Assembly: GCA_016208495.1 (NCBI GenBank)
Contig: JACQXX010000035.1
Span: 1-43,563, forward strand
From: Acidobacteriota bacterium
GTDB taxonomy: Bacteria; Acidobacteriota; Blastocatellia; Chloracidobacteriales; Chloracidobacteriaceae
DNA length: 43,563 bases
Direction: 5' to 3'
The notes below the pieces were generated by a model. It was given only the letters and a program-made list of their open reading frames with translations, was not told the DNA's origin and ran no database searches. Within the stretch, counting starts at the first letter, position 1. Every line of letters starts with the position of its first letter. Shown here one piece after another: positions 36,707-43,563 of the stretch. A program made the position numbers and the translations under genes.

Positions 36707-37270
36707 TTACAGCGGAATACAGTTATGGACATAAATCCCATAAGACGTTGCAAAAGTATGGGTATCATCCACTTCCATCGAATAGACTGTTGTTGAGGCC
36801 GTACAGGTCACCAGCCCCTTGATCGGAATCGTGGCGACAGTTCCCTGCCAGTACAACGGGACACGATCCCCCTCCTTCAGGCTGGCTGCTGGGCGGACAG
36901 CGAGCTGATCACCTTCAAAAACAATCATTGGATGTTGATCGGTCACCGTCACCCGGCGATTGTCATTCGTCACCACATAAATCAACTTCCCCTCATATGG
37001 CCGCCGAAACAAGTACCGCACGGGCTTCCAAACAGCTTGTTGCTCGGCCATATCAATTGCCAAAGCATAGAGATACGGCTTGTAAATGACATCGGTCCGA
37101 CCGCCAGCCTGGAAATGCCGTGTTCGATGCAGGGTCATTTGTTCAGCAAACAACACCGAAAGCGACAACACCCGATGAACACCGGTTTCGGCCTGAACGG
37201 TTACTGTTTCATCGCCAATCAGGCAATGACCGTTGGTCTCAAACTGGTCTGCACACATGTTGTTTTCCAT
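36707..37270 (-). CDS. Free-standing intein-like (Hint) protein
   Basis: 187 residues from MENNM. It has all splicing-domain blocks of an intein: block A beginning C16 (CLIGDETVTVQAETG), block B with a TxxH motif (VTDQHPMIV), and the C-terminal VYSMEVDDTHTFATSYG and GIYVHN ending at N183, followed by C184 and just IPL before the stop. There is no homing endonuclease insert: the Hint part is about 168 residues. The flanks are only 15 and 4 residues, so no host protein is present. It could splice to a 19-residue peptide, cleave, or be inert. The ATG is chosen over a TTG start 19 codons upstream; neither has a good ribosome-binding site. Confidence 0.8.
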   Translation of the reverse strand: MENNMCADQFETNGHCLIGDETVTVQAETGVHRVLSLSVLFAEQMTLHRTRHFQAGGRTDVIYKPYLYALAIDMAEQQAVWKPVRYLFRRPYEGKLIYVVTNDNRRVTVTDQHPMIVFEGDQLAVRPAASLKEGDRVPLYWQGTVATIPIKGLVTCTASTTVYSMEVDDTHTFATSYGIYVHNCIPL

Positions 37271-37451
37271 AGGGGGAGTGATTGATTGTGGAATGGAGGG
37301 TTGGGCACAGAAGGGCGATACTGACAAACCGCGGAAGGGATGTCAACAGAGGATCCAGCGGGAAATGGCTTGAACCCAAAAGCGTTGACTGGTATCTTGG
37401 CGGGTCATTTTCCAACCTCAGTCCATCTCTATTATTTCAGGAATCATACTT

Positions 37452-37871
37452 ATGGCCAATCGCCTTACTTTGGAAATTGTTACTCCCGACCGATTACTGC
37501 TTCATAAAGAAGCCGATGAAATCACCGTTCCCGGCCTGAATGGGGAAATGGGAATCCTTCCCGGCCACACCCCTTTGATCTCACAATTGAGCGTGGCGGG
37601 GCTGGTCAGTTATCGCAATGGAAACGAACAGGGCCTGGCTTTTGTCAGCCAGGGATTTGTGGAAGTGATGCCCGACCGCGTTACGATTTTGGCTGAACGG
37701 GCGCAACTCCCTGAAGAAATTGACCTTGCCAAGGCCAAGACTGCACTTCAGGAGGCCGAACGTGTTCTCAAGAGTGCTGAAAGAGATGCCAGCATTGACA
37801 TCGAAAAAGCACTGGCGGCACTCGACAGCGCCATTGTACAGGTTCAGGTAGCCGAACGCACCAAACGCTAG
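37452..37871 (+). CDS. atpC: F1F0 ATP synthase epsilon subunit
   Basis: 139 residues. The N-terminal beta-sandwich (LTLEIVTPDRLLLHKEADEI, PGLNGEMGILPGHTPLIS) and the C-terminal helical hairpin (EEIDLAKAKTALQEAERVLK) are both complete. Epsilon is the rotating inhibitory subunit of the F1 sector. Usually it follows atpD; here it stands alone with the Hint gene divergent and rfaE1 convergent, so the rest of the complex must be encoded elsewhere. AGGA lies about 9 bases before the ATG. Confidence 0.93.
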   Translation: MANRLTLEIVTPDRLLLHKEADEITVPGLNGEMGILPGHTPLISQLSVAGLVSYRNGNEQGLAFVSQGFVEVMPDRVTILAERAQLPEEIDLAKAKTALQEAERVLKSAERDASIDIEKALAALDSAIVQVQVAERTKR

Positions 37872-37980
37872 CCCTTTGAAAATGTGGTTAGTGGTTAGTG
37901 GCTAGTGATTAGTTCCTGGTTCTTGGGAGGTATTGATTTCTAACCACTAACCACTAACCACTAACCACTAAAAGGGTTCT
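37872..37980. repeat. GTGGTTA inverted element between atpC and rfaE1
   Basis: Four left units (GTGGTTA x2, GTGGCTA, GTGATTA; 37884-37911), core GTTCCTGGTTCTTGGGAGGT ATTGATTTC, then four TAACCAC (37941-37968). CCCTTT outside on the left matches AAAGGG on the right, extending the stem. It is in a convergent gap and could serve as a bidirectional terminator. Confidence 0.8.
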
Positions 37981-38973
37981 TCATTCCCCAAGCTTTTCCA
38001 CCAGTTCTGCCTGACTGATGGTTGCCGTTCCCCGTTTCATCACGACACATCCAGCCGCACAATTCGCTAAATGCATGGCTTCAGGAAACGTAGCTCCTGC
38101 CGCGAGGGCCGTGGTATAGGTGGCAATTACCGTATCCCCAGCCCCAGTAACATCAACTGGATCCTTGCTCCCGATTGCCTCTTCAAAAACCACTGGACGA
38201 CCCGCCTCAACCAAGATCATTCCTTCCGGGCCACGGGTTAATAGTAACGCCTTCAAATTCAAGTCAGCACGTAACCGCTCAACCTGCTCTCGTGCGATTT
38301 CACTGGTGGTAAACCGTTGACCACACAGGTCTTCAGCCTCGGCTTCATTTGGTGTTGCCGAAGTAAAGCCAGTGAACTGATGCAACCGAAACCGTGAATC
38401 CACCACAATTGGAATCCCAGAGTGACGGGTTTGCCAGTCTTGCAAGAGAGCGATGCAATCCGAGTCAATCAATCCATAATTGTAATCAGATAAAATGATG
38501 CCAGTTGCGTGTTTAAGCTGGCTTTCAAGTCGGGAGAGGACCCACTGGCGGGCTCGATCAGGTAGCGGTTCTTGTTCTTCGCGATCAACTCGAATGACTT
38601 GCTGGCGGGGTGCATGCGCCGAACCTGCCAGAATCCGGGTCTTGGTTGGGGTTACCTGACCTGGAAGAGACAGCACACCGCTGGTATTGATTCCCCGGGA
38701 CCGGAGGCTCAGCGTCAACATCCGGCCAGCCCGATCACGCCCTACAACTCCAATTGATGCAGCATTTCCGCCCAATGAGGCAATGTTTGAAGCCGTATTT
38801 CCCGCCCCGCCTGGCATGGTTTCAGTTCGTTCATGACGGAGAATCAACACAGGTGCTTCGCGTGAAACACGCGCAATTTCTCCAAACACAAATTCATCGG
38901 CGATCAAATCTCCAACCACCAGAATGGTTTGCTCTGAAAATCGCTCAATAATCGAAAGCAGGCGGGAAGTCAT
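37981..38973 (-). CDS. rfaE1: D-glycero-beta-D-manno-heptose 7-phosphate kinase
   Basis: 330 residues of the PfkB/ribokinase fold. The opening FSEQTILVVGDLIADEFVFG, PGGAGNTASNIASLGG, the acidic QVIRVDREEQ segment, and the catalytic DVTGAGDTVIATYTTALAAG (Asp base in GAGD) identify RfaE1/HldE N-domain. It phosphorylates heptose 7-phosphate at C1. The adenylyltransferase domain is separate (rfaE2, 2101-2595). It probably belongs with gmhB just upstream. Confidence 0.95.
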   Translation of the reverse strand: MTSRLLSIIERFSEQTILVVGDLIADEFVFGEIARVSREAPVLILRHERTETMPGGAGNTASNIASLGGNAASIGVVGRDRAGRMLTLSLRSRGINTSGVLSLPGQVTPTKTRILAGSAHAPRQQVIRVDREEQEPLPDRARQWVLSRLESQLKHATGIILSDYNYGLIDSDCIALLQDWQTRHSGIPIVVDSRFRLHQFTGFTSATPNEAEAEDLCGQRFTTSEIAREQVERLRADLNLKALLLTRGPEGMILVEAGRPVVFEEAIGSKDPVDVTGAGDTVIATYTTALAAGATFPEAMHLANCAAGCVVMKRGTATISQAELVEKLGE

Positions 38974-38977
38974 AGTT

Positions 38978-39092
38978 GAATGAAGAAACCATTTAGTGGT
39001 TAGTGGTTAGTGGTTGGCTCTTGGTTTTTGGTTCTTTGAAAGTATTGATTTCTAACTGCTAATCACTAGCCACTAATCACATTCTTCATTTC
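38978..39092. repeat. GTGGTTA inverted element between rfaE1 and gmhB
   Basis: GAATGAAGAA outside, three left units (38996-39016), the core GCTCTTGGTTTTTGGTTCTT...AGTATTGATTTC, and four degenerate right units (TAACTGC, TAATCAC, TAGCCAC, TAATCAC; 39053-39080), then ATTCTTCATT. The right arm is more diverged than in other copies. Confidence 0.8.
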
Positions 39093-39761
39093 CTACAGAT
39101 GTGGAAACCCTCGAAACGGTGAGCGTGGCGTGTTGCGGCGGTCAGTGGTGGTGCCAAGCTGAACATTATTGGTTGCCAAAATCCATTCAACGGCTTCAAG
39201 CACGTGTTCAGCAATAAAATCAGGGTCACGCGGCCAGCTTTGGCGCTGATACTCGTACTCACCACGTCCATACCCGGTCAGTACCAAAATTCCTTTTGCT
39301 CCAACACGATGAGCCAATTCAACGTCGCTGTATTTGTCGCCGACGACATACGAGCGACTCAGGTCAACTTTAAAAGTATTGACTGCTTGTTCAAGCATCC
39401 CAGTCTTTGGTTTTCGACAATTGCAGTTCTGACGGTAAGGCGGCTCCCCGGCTGATGGATGATGTGGGCAATAATAAATGGCATCCAGAAAGGCACCATC
39501 TTTGGCCAATTCAGCCCGGAGTGTGGTATGCACTTGCCCAATCAGTGATTCTTCGAAATAACCACGTGCCACGCCAGCTTGATTGGTAACGACAATCGCA
39601 CGCCAGCCAGCATCGTTCAGCTTACGAATTGCCCGTCCCGTGGTCGGCAAGAGTTGAAAACGAGAGATGTGATTGACATAACCGACCTCTTCGCTGAGCG
39701 TACCATCACGGTCAAAGAAAACGGCTCGATTGTGGACGACCGGAGTTACAGGAGACGACAT
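39093..39761 (-). CDS. gmhB: D-glycero-beta-D-manno-heptose 1,7-bisphosphate 7-phosphatase
   Basis: 222 residues, HAD superfamily of the GmhB/HisB-N type. VFFDRDGTLSEEVGYV supplies the nucleophile D17 and acid/base D19; VVTNQAGVARGYF and the Zn-binding loop YYCPHHPSAGEPPYRQNCNC with RKPKTGMLEQA are diagnostic. It removes the 7-phosphate in ADP-heptose synthesis, the step after RfaE1. The C-terminal 30 residues are not conserved-looking. AGAGG lies just before the ATG. Confidence 0.94.
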   Translation of the reverse strand: MSSPVTPVVHNRAVFFDRDGTLSEEVGYVNHISRFQLLPTTGRAIRKLNDAGWRAIVVTNQAGVARGYFEESLIGQVHTTLRAELAKDGAFLDAIYYCPHHPSAGEPPYRQNCNCRKPKTGMLEQAVNTFKVDLSRSYVVGDKYSDVELAHRVGAKGILVLTGYGRGEYEYQRQSWPRDPDFIAEHVLEAVEWILATNNVQLGTTTDRRNTPRSPFRGFPHL

Positions 39762-39772
39762 AAAACCTCTGG

Positions 39773-39935
39773 AATGAAGAATTGAGAATGAAGAACCCTT
39801 TTAGTGATTAGTGGTTAGTGGTTAGTAGTTAGTGGTTAGTGGTTAGTGGTTAGTTCTTGGTTCTTTTTCGAAAATATTGATTTCTAACCACTAATCACTA
39901 ACTACTAACCACTACTTGGTTTCTTCATTCTTCAT
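39773..39935. repeat. GTGGTTA nested inverted element with matching word variants in both arms
   Basis: GAATGAAG outside, seven left units (GTGATTA, GTGGTTA x2, GTAGTTA, GTGGTTA x3; 39804-39852), core GTTCTTGGTTCTTTTTCGAA...ATATTGATTTC, four right units (TAACCAC, TAATCAC, TAACTAC, TAACCAC; 39884-39911), then TTCTTCATTCTTCATTC. The minority words GTGATTA and GTAGTTA appear in both arms. Confidence 0.85.
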
Positions 39936-39936
39936 T

Positions 39937-40521
39937 CTATTTAATGTCTGGTTTACCTGAATCTTCATCGTGCTGATCTTCAAGGAGCGCCAGGATTTCT
40001 TCGAGCAAAATTGTGTGACGTTCTTCAACTTGTTTTAATTCAGCCACATAGGCAGCGTGGAGCGCGTCCACTTTTTCATGGAGACGTGAAATTTCAAATT
40101 CGGATTTCAGGTTGACCTGATAATCCTGCTCGGCCTGCAACCGGTCTTTTGCCGCCTGCCGATTCTGGCTCATCATAATCACGGGTGCCTGTAAGGCCGC
40201 CAGACACGAAAGCGCCAGATTCAGCAAAATGTAAGGAAATGGATCAAACGCATTATCTCTTAAAACAAAGCTGTTAAATGCCATCCAGACTAAAAGCGTG
40301 AAAAAAAACAGAAAAATGAATGGCCAGCTTCCACCAAAGGAGGCAATCTGATCAGCCACTCGCTGCCCAAAGGTCAACTGTTCGTCAAATTGCTGGTTGA
40401 TGTTGGCGCTGATCAGTCTCCGCTCAGCCAAACGGCGAATAAACCGCTTTTCGATTTCGGTTAACTTCCTTCGGTCTTCCGCAAGCAGCCGTGATGCAAC
40501 TTGCTCGATTTGAGGCGTCAC
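39937..40521 (-). CDS. DUF1003 membrane protein
   Basis: 194 residues. Two adjacent membrane helices (FGGSWPFIFLFFFTLLVWMAF and ILLNLALSCLAALQAPVIM) between polar arms are the DUF1003 pattern, as are LTFGQRVADQIA, DPFPYILLN and MMSQNRQAAKDRLQAEQDY. The C-terminal arm is a coiled coil (LHEKVDALHAAYVAELKQVE). Function is unknown. It lies inside a run of LPS genes. The GTG at 40519-40521 is preferred since GGGAG lies 9 bases before it; a TTG seven codons upstream has no ribosome-binding site. Confidence 0.82.
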   Translation of the reverse strand: MTPQIEQVASRLLAEDRRKLTEIEKRFIRRLAERRLISANINQQFDEQLTFGQRVADQIASFGGSWPFIFLFFFTLLVWMAFNSFVLRDNAFDPFPYILLNLALSCLAALQAPVIMMSQNRQAAKDRLQAEQDYQVNLKSEFEISRLHEKVDALHAAYVAELKQVEERHTILLEEILALLEDQHDEDSGKPDIK

Positions 40522-40570
40522 AAGCGGTGTCTCCCTTTGCAAAAGATTGGAACGATGATTGGGGGCTAAA

Positions 40571-40697
40571 AAAACCAGGGCTCAGGACTGAAAAACCAGG
40601 GCTCAGGGCTTGGGGCTGAAGACTCGCAAGCTCGGGGCTGAAGAAAACGGGTTCAATCCCCTGAGCCCGACGTCTTCCGCCCGATGTCTTCCGCCCG
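40571..40697. repeat. GGGCTGAAG-family element overlapping the lpxK 3' end
   Basis: Contains CCAGGGCTCAGG words, GGGCTTGGGGCTGAAGACTC GCAAGCTCGGGGCTGAAG (shared with 22665-22714), the core GAAAACGGGTTCAATCCCCT GAGCCCG (shared with 41822-41923) and two CGTCTTCCGCCCG words. The last part is translated as the C-terminus of LpxK. Confidence 0.8.
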
Positions 40698-41801
40698 TTT
40701 TGTTTTTTGTTTGCGAACAATAGTCCGCAGGAGCAAGGTTTTCAAACTGACTTCATCATCAAATCGGGCTTTGATTTCAAGCACTGACACGGGCATTAGC
40801 CCAAAATGAAACTGCTCTAGCTTGACAGCATCTTTTTCCGTTGTTACCAGTCGTTCGGCTCCAGCCTGTTGCGCCGCAGACACAGTCTCGGCAACATCTT
40901 CTTGGGAGTAAACATGGTGATCGCGGAGCCGTTTCCGATACACGACTCTGGCACCGAGGGTCGCTACATCGTGTTCAAACCGGTCTGGATTCCCAAGCGC
41001 CGAAACAACCCCAACGGCCTTCCCCGCCAGAGAGCGTTGGGCCCGAGGTTTACCATCCTTTAATTCATGAACGCCGGTAACTTCATGAAAAGAAAAGATT
41101 AATGGCACATCTACACCACATTCGCTGAGCACCCAGCGCAGTTCATCTTCATCAAAAGCCTGGTCTGCCCGCGTCACAATGATCGCGTCAGCCCGTTTGA
41201 GCGCATAGAGCGGTTCGCGCAGACGTCCAAACGGCGCCATTTCACCACCGCCAAAAGGGTCAGTGGCATCCAGTACCAGCAGATTTAAATCTCGCTGAAG
41301 CTGCACGTGTTGAAACCCGTCATCCAGAAGATGTACTTCACAACCCTGGTTGGCTTCGAGCCAGGTGCCGTTCGCATACCGGTTTTTACCAACAATCACT
41401 TTGACGCCCTGTAACCTCCGAGCCAGCATCAGCGGTTCATCTCCGGCTTCTGCGAGTGTGGCACAAACCTGAGTTCCATCACTAACAACAACTCGTGACT
41501 GACGGCGATCCTGTCGGGCATACCCGCGGGTCAAAATGGCGACTTCATGGCCTTCACCAGTTAGATAGCGGGCGATAAATTCAACCAGCGGTGTTTTCCC
41601 GGTTCCGCCAAGGGTAATATTTCCAACACTTATCACTGGATTGTTCAGGGCTTTTGGTTTCCAGTAGCCAGTTTCGTAGAGGGCCAACCGGAGTCGGACC
41701 CCAAACTCATAGAGCTTTCCCGGTACATAGAGCCACCACCTTGGGATATTACCCAAATAAGGCACCTGAATTCGGGTTGTATTGGCTTCAGTTTCCGGCA
41801 T
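40653..41801 (-). CDS. lpxK: Tetraacyldisaccharide 4'-kinase
   Basis: 382 residues. LpxK phosphorylates the 4' position of the lipid A disaccharide at the inner membrane. The P-loop VGNITLGGTGKTPLVEF, GHEVAILTRGYAR, LLDDGFQHVQLQRDLNLLVL and LREPLYALKRADAIIVTRAD are diagnostic. The last 14 or so residues (KRAEDIGRKTSGSGD) are not conserved-like: they are read from GGGCGGAAGAC repeat words, with the stop in the repeat core. waaA is directly upstream in the same direction. No strong ribosome-binding site was seen. Confidence 0.95.
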   Translation of the reverse strand: MPETEANTTRIQVPYLGNIPRWWLYVPGKLYEFGVRLRLALYETGYWKPKALNNPVISVGNITLGGTGKTPLVEFIARYLTGEGHEVAILTRGYARQDRRQSRVVVSDGTQVCATLAEAGDEPLMLARRLQGVKVIVGKNRYANGTWLEANQGCEVHLLDDGFQHVQLQRDLNLLVLDATDPFGGGEMAPFGRLREPLYALKRADAIIVTRADQAFDEDELRWVLSECGVDVPLIFSFHEVTGVHELKDGKPRAQRSLAGKAVGVVSALGNPDRFEHDVATLGARVVYRKRLRDHHVYSQEDVAETVSAAQQAGAERLVTTEKDAVKLEQFHFGLMPVSVLEIKARFDDEVSLKTLLLRTIVRKQKTKRAEDIGRKTSGSGD

Positions 41802-41821
41802 AAGCGATCTCTGTGGGGTTT

Positions 41822-41923
41822 CTGCGGCTGAAAATACCAGGGCTCGGGGCTGAAGAAAACGGGTTCAATACCCTGAGCCCGCTTTCTTCAGCCCGCTTTC
41901 TTCAGCCCGCTTTCTTCAGCCCG
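41822..41923. repeat. GGGCTGAAG-family element between lpxK and waaA
   Basis: TACCAGGGCTCGGGGCTGAA, then GAAAACGGGTTCAATACCCT GAGCCCG and three further 14-base CTTTCTTCAGCCCG units, ending directly at the waaA stop codon. The core matches 40631-40669 almost exactly. Confidence 0.8.
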
Positions 41924-43282
41924 CTATTTTTCAGGTTCCAGCAGAGCTTTTATTTCTTCAATTGCACGGGCAGTCGCCCCACTTTGAGCTTCATAGGTCA
42001 GCCGTGCGCGGGTTCCAATGCTTTGACGAGATTCGGCATTGACGAGTAATTCTTCACAAACGGCGACAAACTGCTGAATGAGCCCATCTGGAGTGTCAGG
42101 AGAGAGCTGTTTCACTGCCTGAGCTGCGACAAAAGTTGCCATGATATCGCGAAAATTCTCAGTAAAGGGACCAGTTACCACTGCTCGTCCATCAGCCGCC
42201 GGTTCGAGAATGTTGTGCCCACCTCGTGGAACCAGACTGCCACCGACAAAAACCACGGTTGCAAACCGGTACACTGCTGCCAGTTCCCCAATCGAATCAA
42301 GCATCATCACCGGCGCCAGACGGTCAGAGTCTGAAGGCCGCGACCTTCGGCCAACAGGATATCCAGCCTGTATTAAAATCCGCGCCACGGGTTCAAACCG
42401 TTCGGGATGGCGTGGAACGACCAGCATCCGTAAAGACTCAAGTCCAGGCTGGGAACGCAACTGCTCAAAGGCTTTGACCAGCATGGGTTCTTCACCTTCG
42501 ACCGTGCTGCCTGCCACGAGCAAGGGACTGGGTGATGACGACAGACCAAATTGGGCATCGAGTTCTTTCGCCACCCGATCCCGGCGGGCACATTCGCCGG
42601 CATCCGCTGGCTCATACTTCAAATTGCCGATCATTCGGACACAGTCAGTATCCGCACCAAGTGCCAGAATGCGTTCCGCATCGCCATCTGATTGCATCAA
42701 CATCCGCGCAAAAAGAGCCAGGACTGGCTGCAACCAGCGACGCACCCGGTGATAGCGACCAAAAGACCGATCCGAGAGCCGGCCATTGACCAGCACCACA
42801 GGAATTGACCGTCCAGCGCAAGCCCGCAGGAAATTGGGCCAGATTTCGGTTTCCAAAATGAGAACGAGTGAGGGTTGGATGTGATCAAGCGCCCGGGCGA
42901 CCACTCCAGGCAAATCCAGGGGAAAATAAAAATGCCCGTCGAGCATGGCAAGTTGCTCGCGGGCACGGTGTTGTCCTGTTTCAGTCGTGGTTGAAATCAC
43001 GATCCGGGCTTGTGGAAAGCGAGCCCGCAACGCCATTGCCAGCGGACGCGCCGCCAGAACTTCTCCGACGGAGACAGCATGAATCCAAATCACTGGTTCG
43101 GCTACGGGACAAGGAGGACAGAGCGAAGAGGGTAAATAACCCAGCCGCTCCTTAAAACCCGGTAGATATTTACCGTGGCGGATGGCCCGAAACACGTAGT
43201 AAGGCAACACCAGCGGTAACCCCACCGCCAATGCCAGGTTGTACCAGAAAAAGATCAACGGACGATCACCATCACGGGACAT
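41924..43282 (-). CDS. waaA: 3-deoxy-D-manno-octulosonic acid (Kdo) transferase
   Basis: 452 residues of GT30. An N-terminal membrane anchor (LIFFWYNLALAVGLPLVLPY) is followed by GFKERLGYLPSS, WIHAVSVGEVLAARPLA with the catalytic E, ETEIWPNFLRACAG, VNGRLSDRSF, and the donor-domain VVPRHPERFEP and GGSLVPRGGHNILEPAA. WaaA transfers Kdo from CMP-Kdo to lipid IVA. The ATG at 43280-43282 is chosen because the upstream open frame is translated repeat. No ribosome-binding site is visible: repeat copy B ends 7 bases before the start codon. Confidence 0.95.
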   Translation of the reverse strand: MSRDGDRPLIFFWYNLALAVGLPLVLPYYVFRAIRHGKYLPGFKERLGYLPSSLCPPCPVAEPVIWIHAVSVGEVLAARPLAMALRARFPQARIVISTTTETGQHRAREQLAMLDGHFYFPLDLPGVVARALDHIQPSLVLILETEIWPNFLRACAGRSIPVVLVNGRLSDRSFGRYHRVRRWLQPVLALFARMLMQSDGDAERILALGADTDCVRMIGNLKYEPADAGECARRDRVAKELDAQFGLSSSPSPLLVAGSTVEGEEPMLVKAFEQLRSQPGLESLRMLVVPRHPERFEPVARILIQAGYPVGRRSRPSDSDRLAPVMMLDSIGELAAVYRFATVVFVGGSLVPRGGHNILEPAADGRAVVTGPFTENFRDIMATFVAAQAVKQLSPDTPDGLIQQFVAVCEELLVNAESRQSIGTRARLTYEAQSGATARAIEEIKALLEPEK

Positions 43283-43289
43283 GTGAATG

Positions 43290-43442
43290 CTGAGGGACCC
43301 AGAAGAAAATAAAATCCCACTGAAATCGGGTTCAGGGTTCAGGGTTTCGGCGATGAGTTGACTGATCCCACTCAAGATGAAGACTGGGGAACTGGCGGGT
43401 ACCACGCAACGTGGAGTATCTGGCCCTGAACCCTGAACCCTG
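43290..43442 (+). repeat. GGGTTCA element, copy B
   Basis: CTGAGGGACCC, A-rich stretch, two GGTTCAGG-type units, 80-base core, and reverse-complement CCCTGAA units. It is the near-identical opposite-orientation copy of 9182-9348. Inside the core CCACGCAACGTGG is a perfect 5-bp hairpin that has one mismatch in copy A. Confidence 0.85.
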
Positions 43443-43552
43443 TTGAATATCATTAAATCGTATACAGGAAAGTATCATAAATTGTATACACTTTCGGAAA
43501 CAAAAAAGTGAGCTAAAGTGTCATCCTCTAGTTAAGAAGGAGGAGAAAAACA
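43443..43552. other. Leader of the gene entering at the right edge
   Basis: Two similar stretches, TAAATCGTATACA (43454-43466) and TAAATTGTATACA (43476-43488), contain the palindrome GTATAC about 22 bases apart and could be operator half-sites or part of an insertion-sequence end. A strong AAGGAGGA (43537-43544) sits 8 bases before an ATG. Confidence 0.35.
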
Positions 43553-43563
43553 ATGGCTCACAC
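43553..43563 (+). CDS. Start of an unidentified gene, cut by the window edge
   Basis: Only ATG GCT CAC and two more bases are visible (Met-Ala-His). The AAGGAGGA ribosome-binding site at 43537-43544 supports a real start. Nothing can be said of its function. Confidence 0.5.

Noticed and set aside
37271-37327. TTG start for the Hint protein
   Set aside because: No ribosome-binding site and low-complexity sequence; the ATG at 37270 is simpler, though not proven.
43283-43453. 57-residue N-terminal extension of WaaA
   Set aside because: It is a translation of the GGGTTCA repeat element, also found beyond the eda-like gene in non-coding sequence.

Overview
The window looks like a chromosomal stretch of a Gram-negative, lipid A-producing bacterium of about 50% GC. 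Gene content (complete lipid A and heptose genes, a DUF3352 exported protein, split heptose kinase and adenylyltransferase genes, MutL with the endonuclease motif, a SirB1 protein) and the very repeat-rich gaps suggest Acidobacteriota, perhaps Blastocatellia. This is inference: no rRNA or tRNA gene is visible to confirm it.

Layout. 1-3.1 kb: a truncated IS982-type transposase at the edge, lpxB and rfaE2 overlapping by 8 bases, and a small secreted lysine-rich protein with a terminator. 3.6-11 kb: a cold-shock gene with a terminator, then minus-strand metabolic genes (acyl-CoA synthetase-like, SirB1, DUF3352, an Eda-fold protein without its catalytic lysine, a KynB-like cyclase with a small broken gene before it). 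11.1-17.6 kb, plus strand: tandem Usp protein, polysaccharide flippase, four-GAF histidine kinase. 17.7-27.3 kb, minus strand: subtilase and small companion, thioredoxin-fold protein, Lon, then a lipoprotein-sorting-like block (LolA-like, small membrane protein, ABC ATPase, FtsX-type permease, LolB-like lipoprotein). 27.7-33.3 kb: mutL divergent from the classic skp-lpxD-fabZ-lpxA operon. 33.6-37.9 kb: FHA-like/membrane/trypsin fusion, UDP-glucose dehydrogenase, a free-standing intein-like (Hint) protein, an orphan atpC. 38-43.3 kb: rfaE1, gmhB, DUF1003, lpxK, waaA. A new reading frame with a strong ribosome-binding site begins 11 bases before the right edge.

Functionally the window is an envelope region: acyl transfer and disaccharide formation (LpxA, LpxD, LpxB), lipid A 4'-kinase (LpxK), Kdo transfer (WaaA), ADP-heptose supply (RfaE1, GmhB, RfaE2), fatty-acid supply (FabZ), outer-membrane protein and lipoprotein chaperones (Skp, LolA/B/D/C-like). 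lpxC, lpxH/I, gmhA and the Kdo synthesis genes are not here.

The most striking feature is not a gene. Nearly every longer co-directional or convergent gap carries a composite repeat with one architecture: a run of a 7-8 base word, a spacer that is conserved within some families, then the same word in reverse complement. At least seven words are used (GTGGTTA, GTAGTCA, GTAGCGA, TGACTGG, GGGTTCA, GTGACAAG, GTGAAATA), plus a longer GGGCTGAAG-based family. The elements are absent from the four divergent, promoter-bearing gaps, often supply a neighbouring gene's stop codon, and differ between copies by whole repeat units. lpxA also carries an 11-G run, a possible contingency tract.
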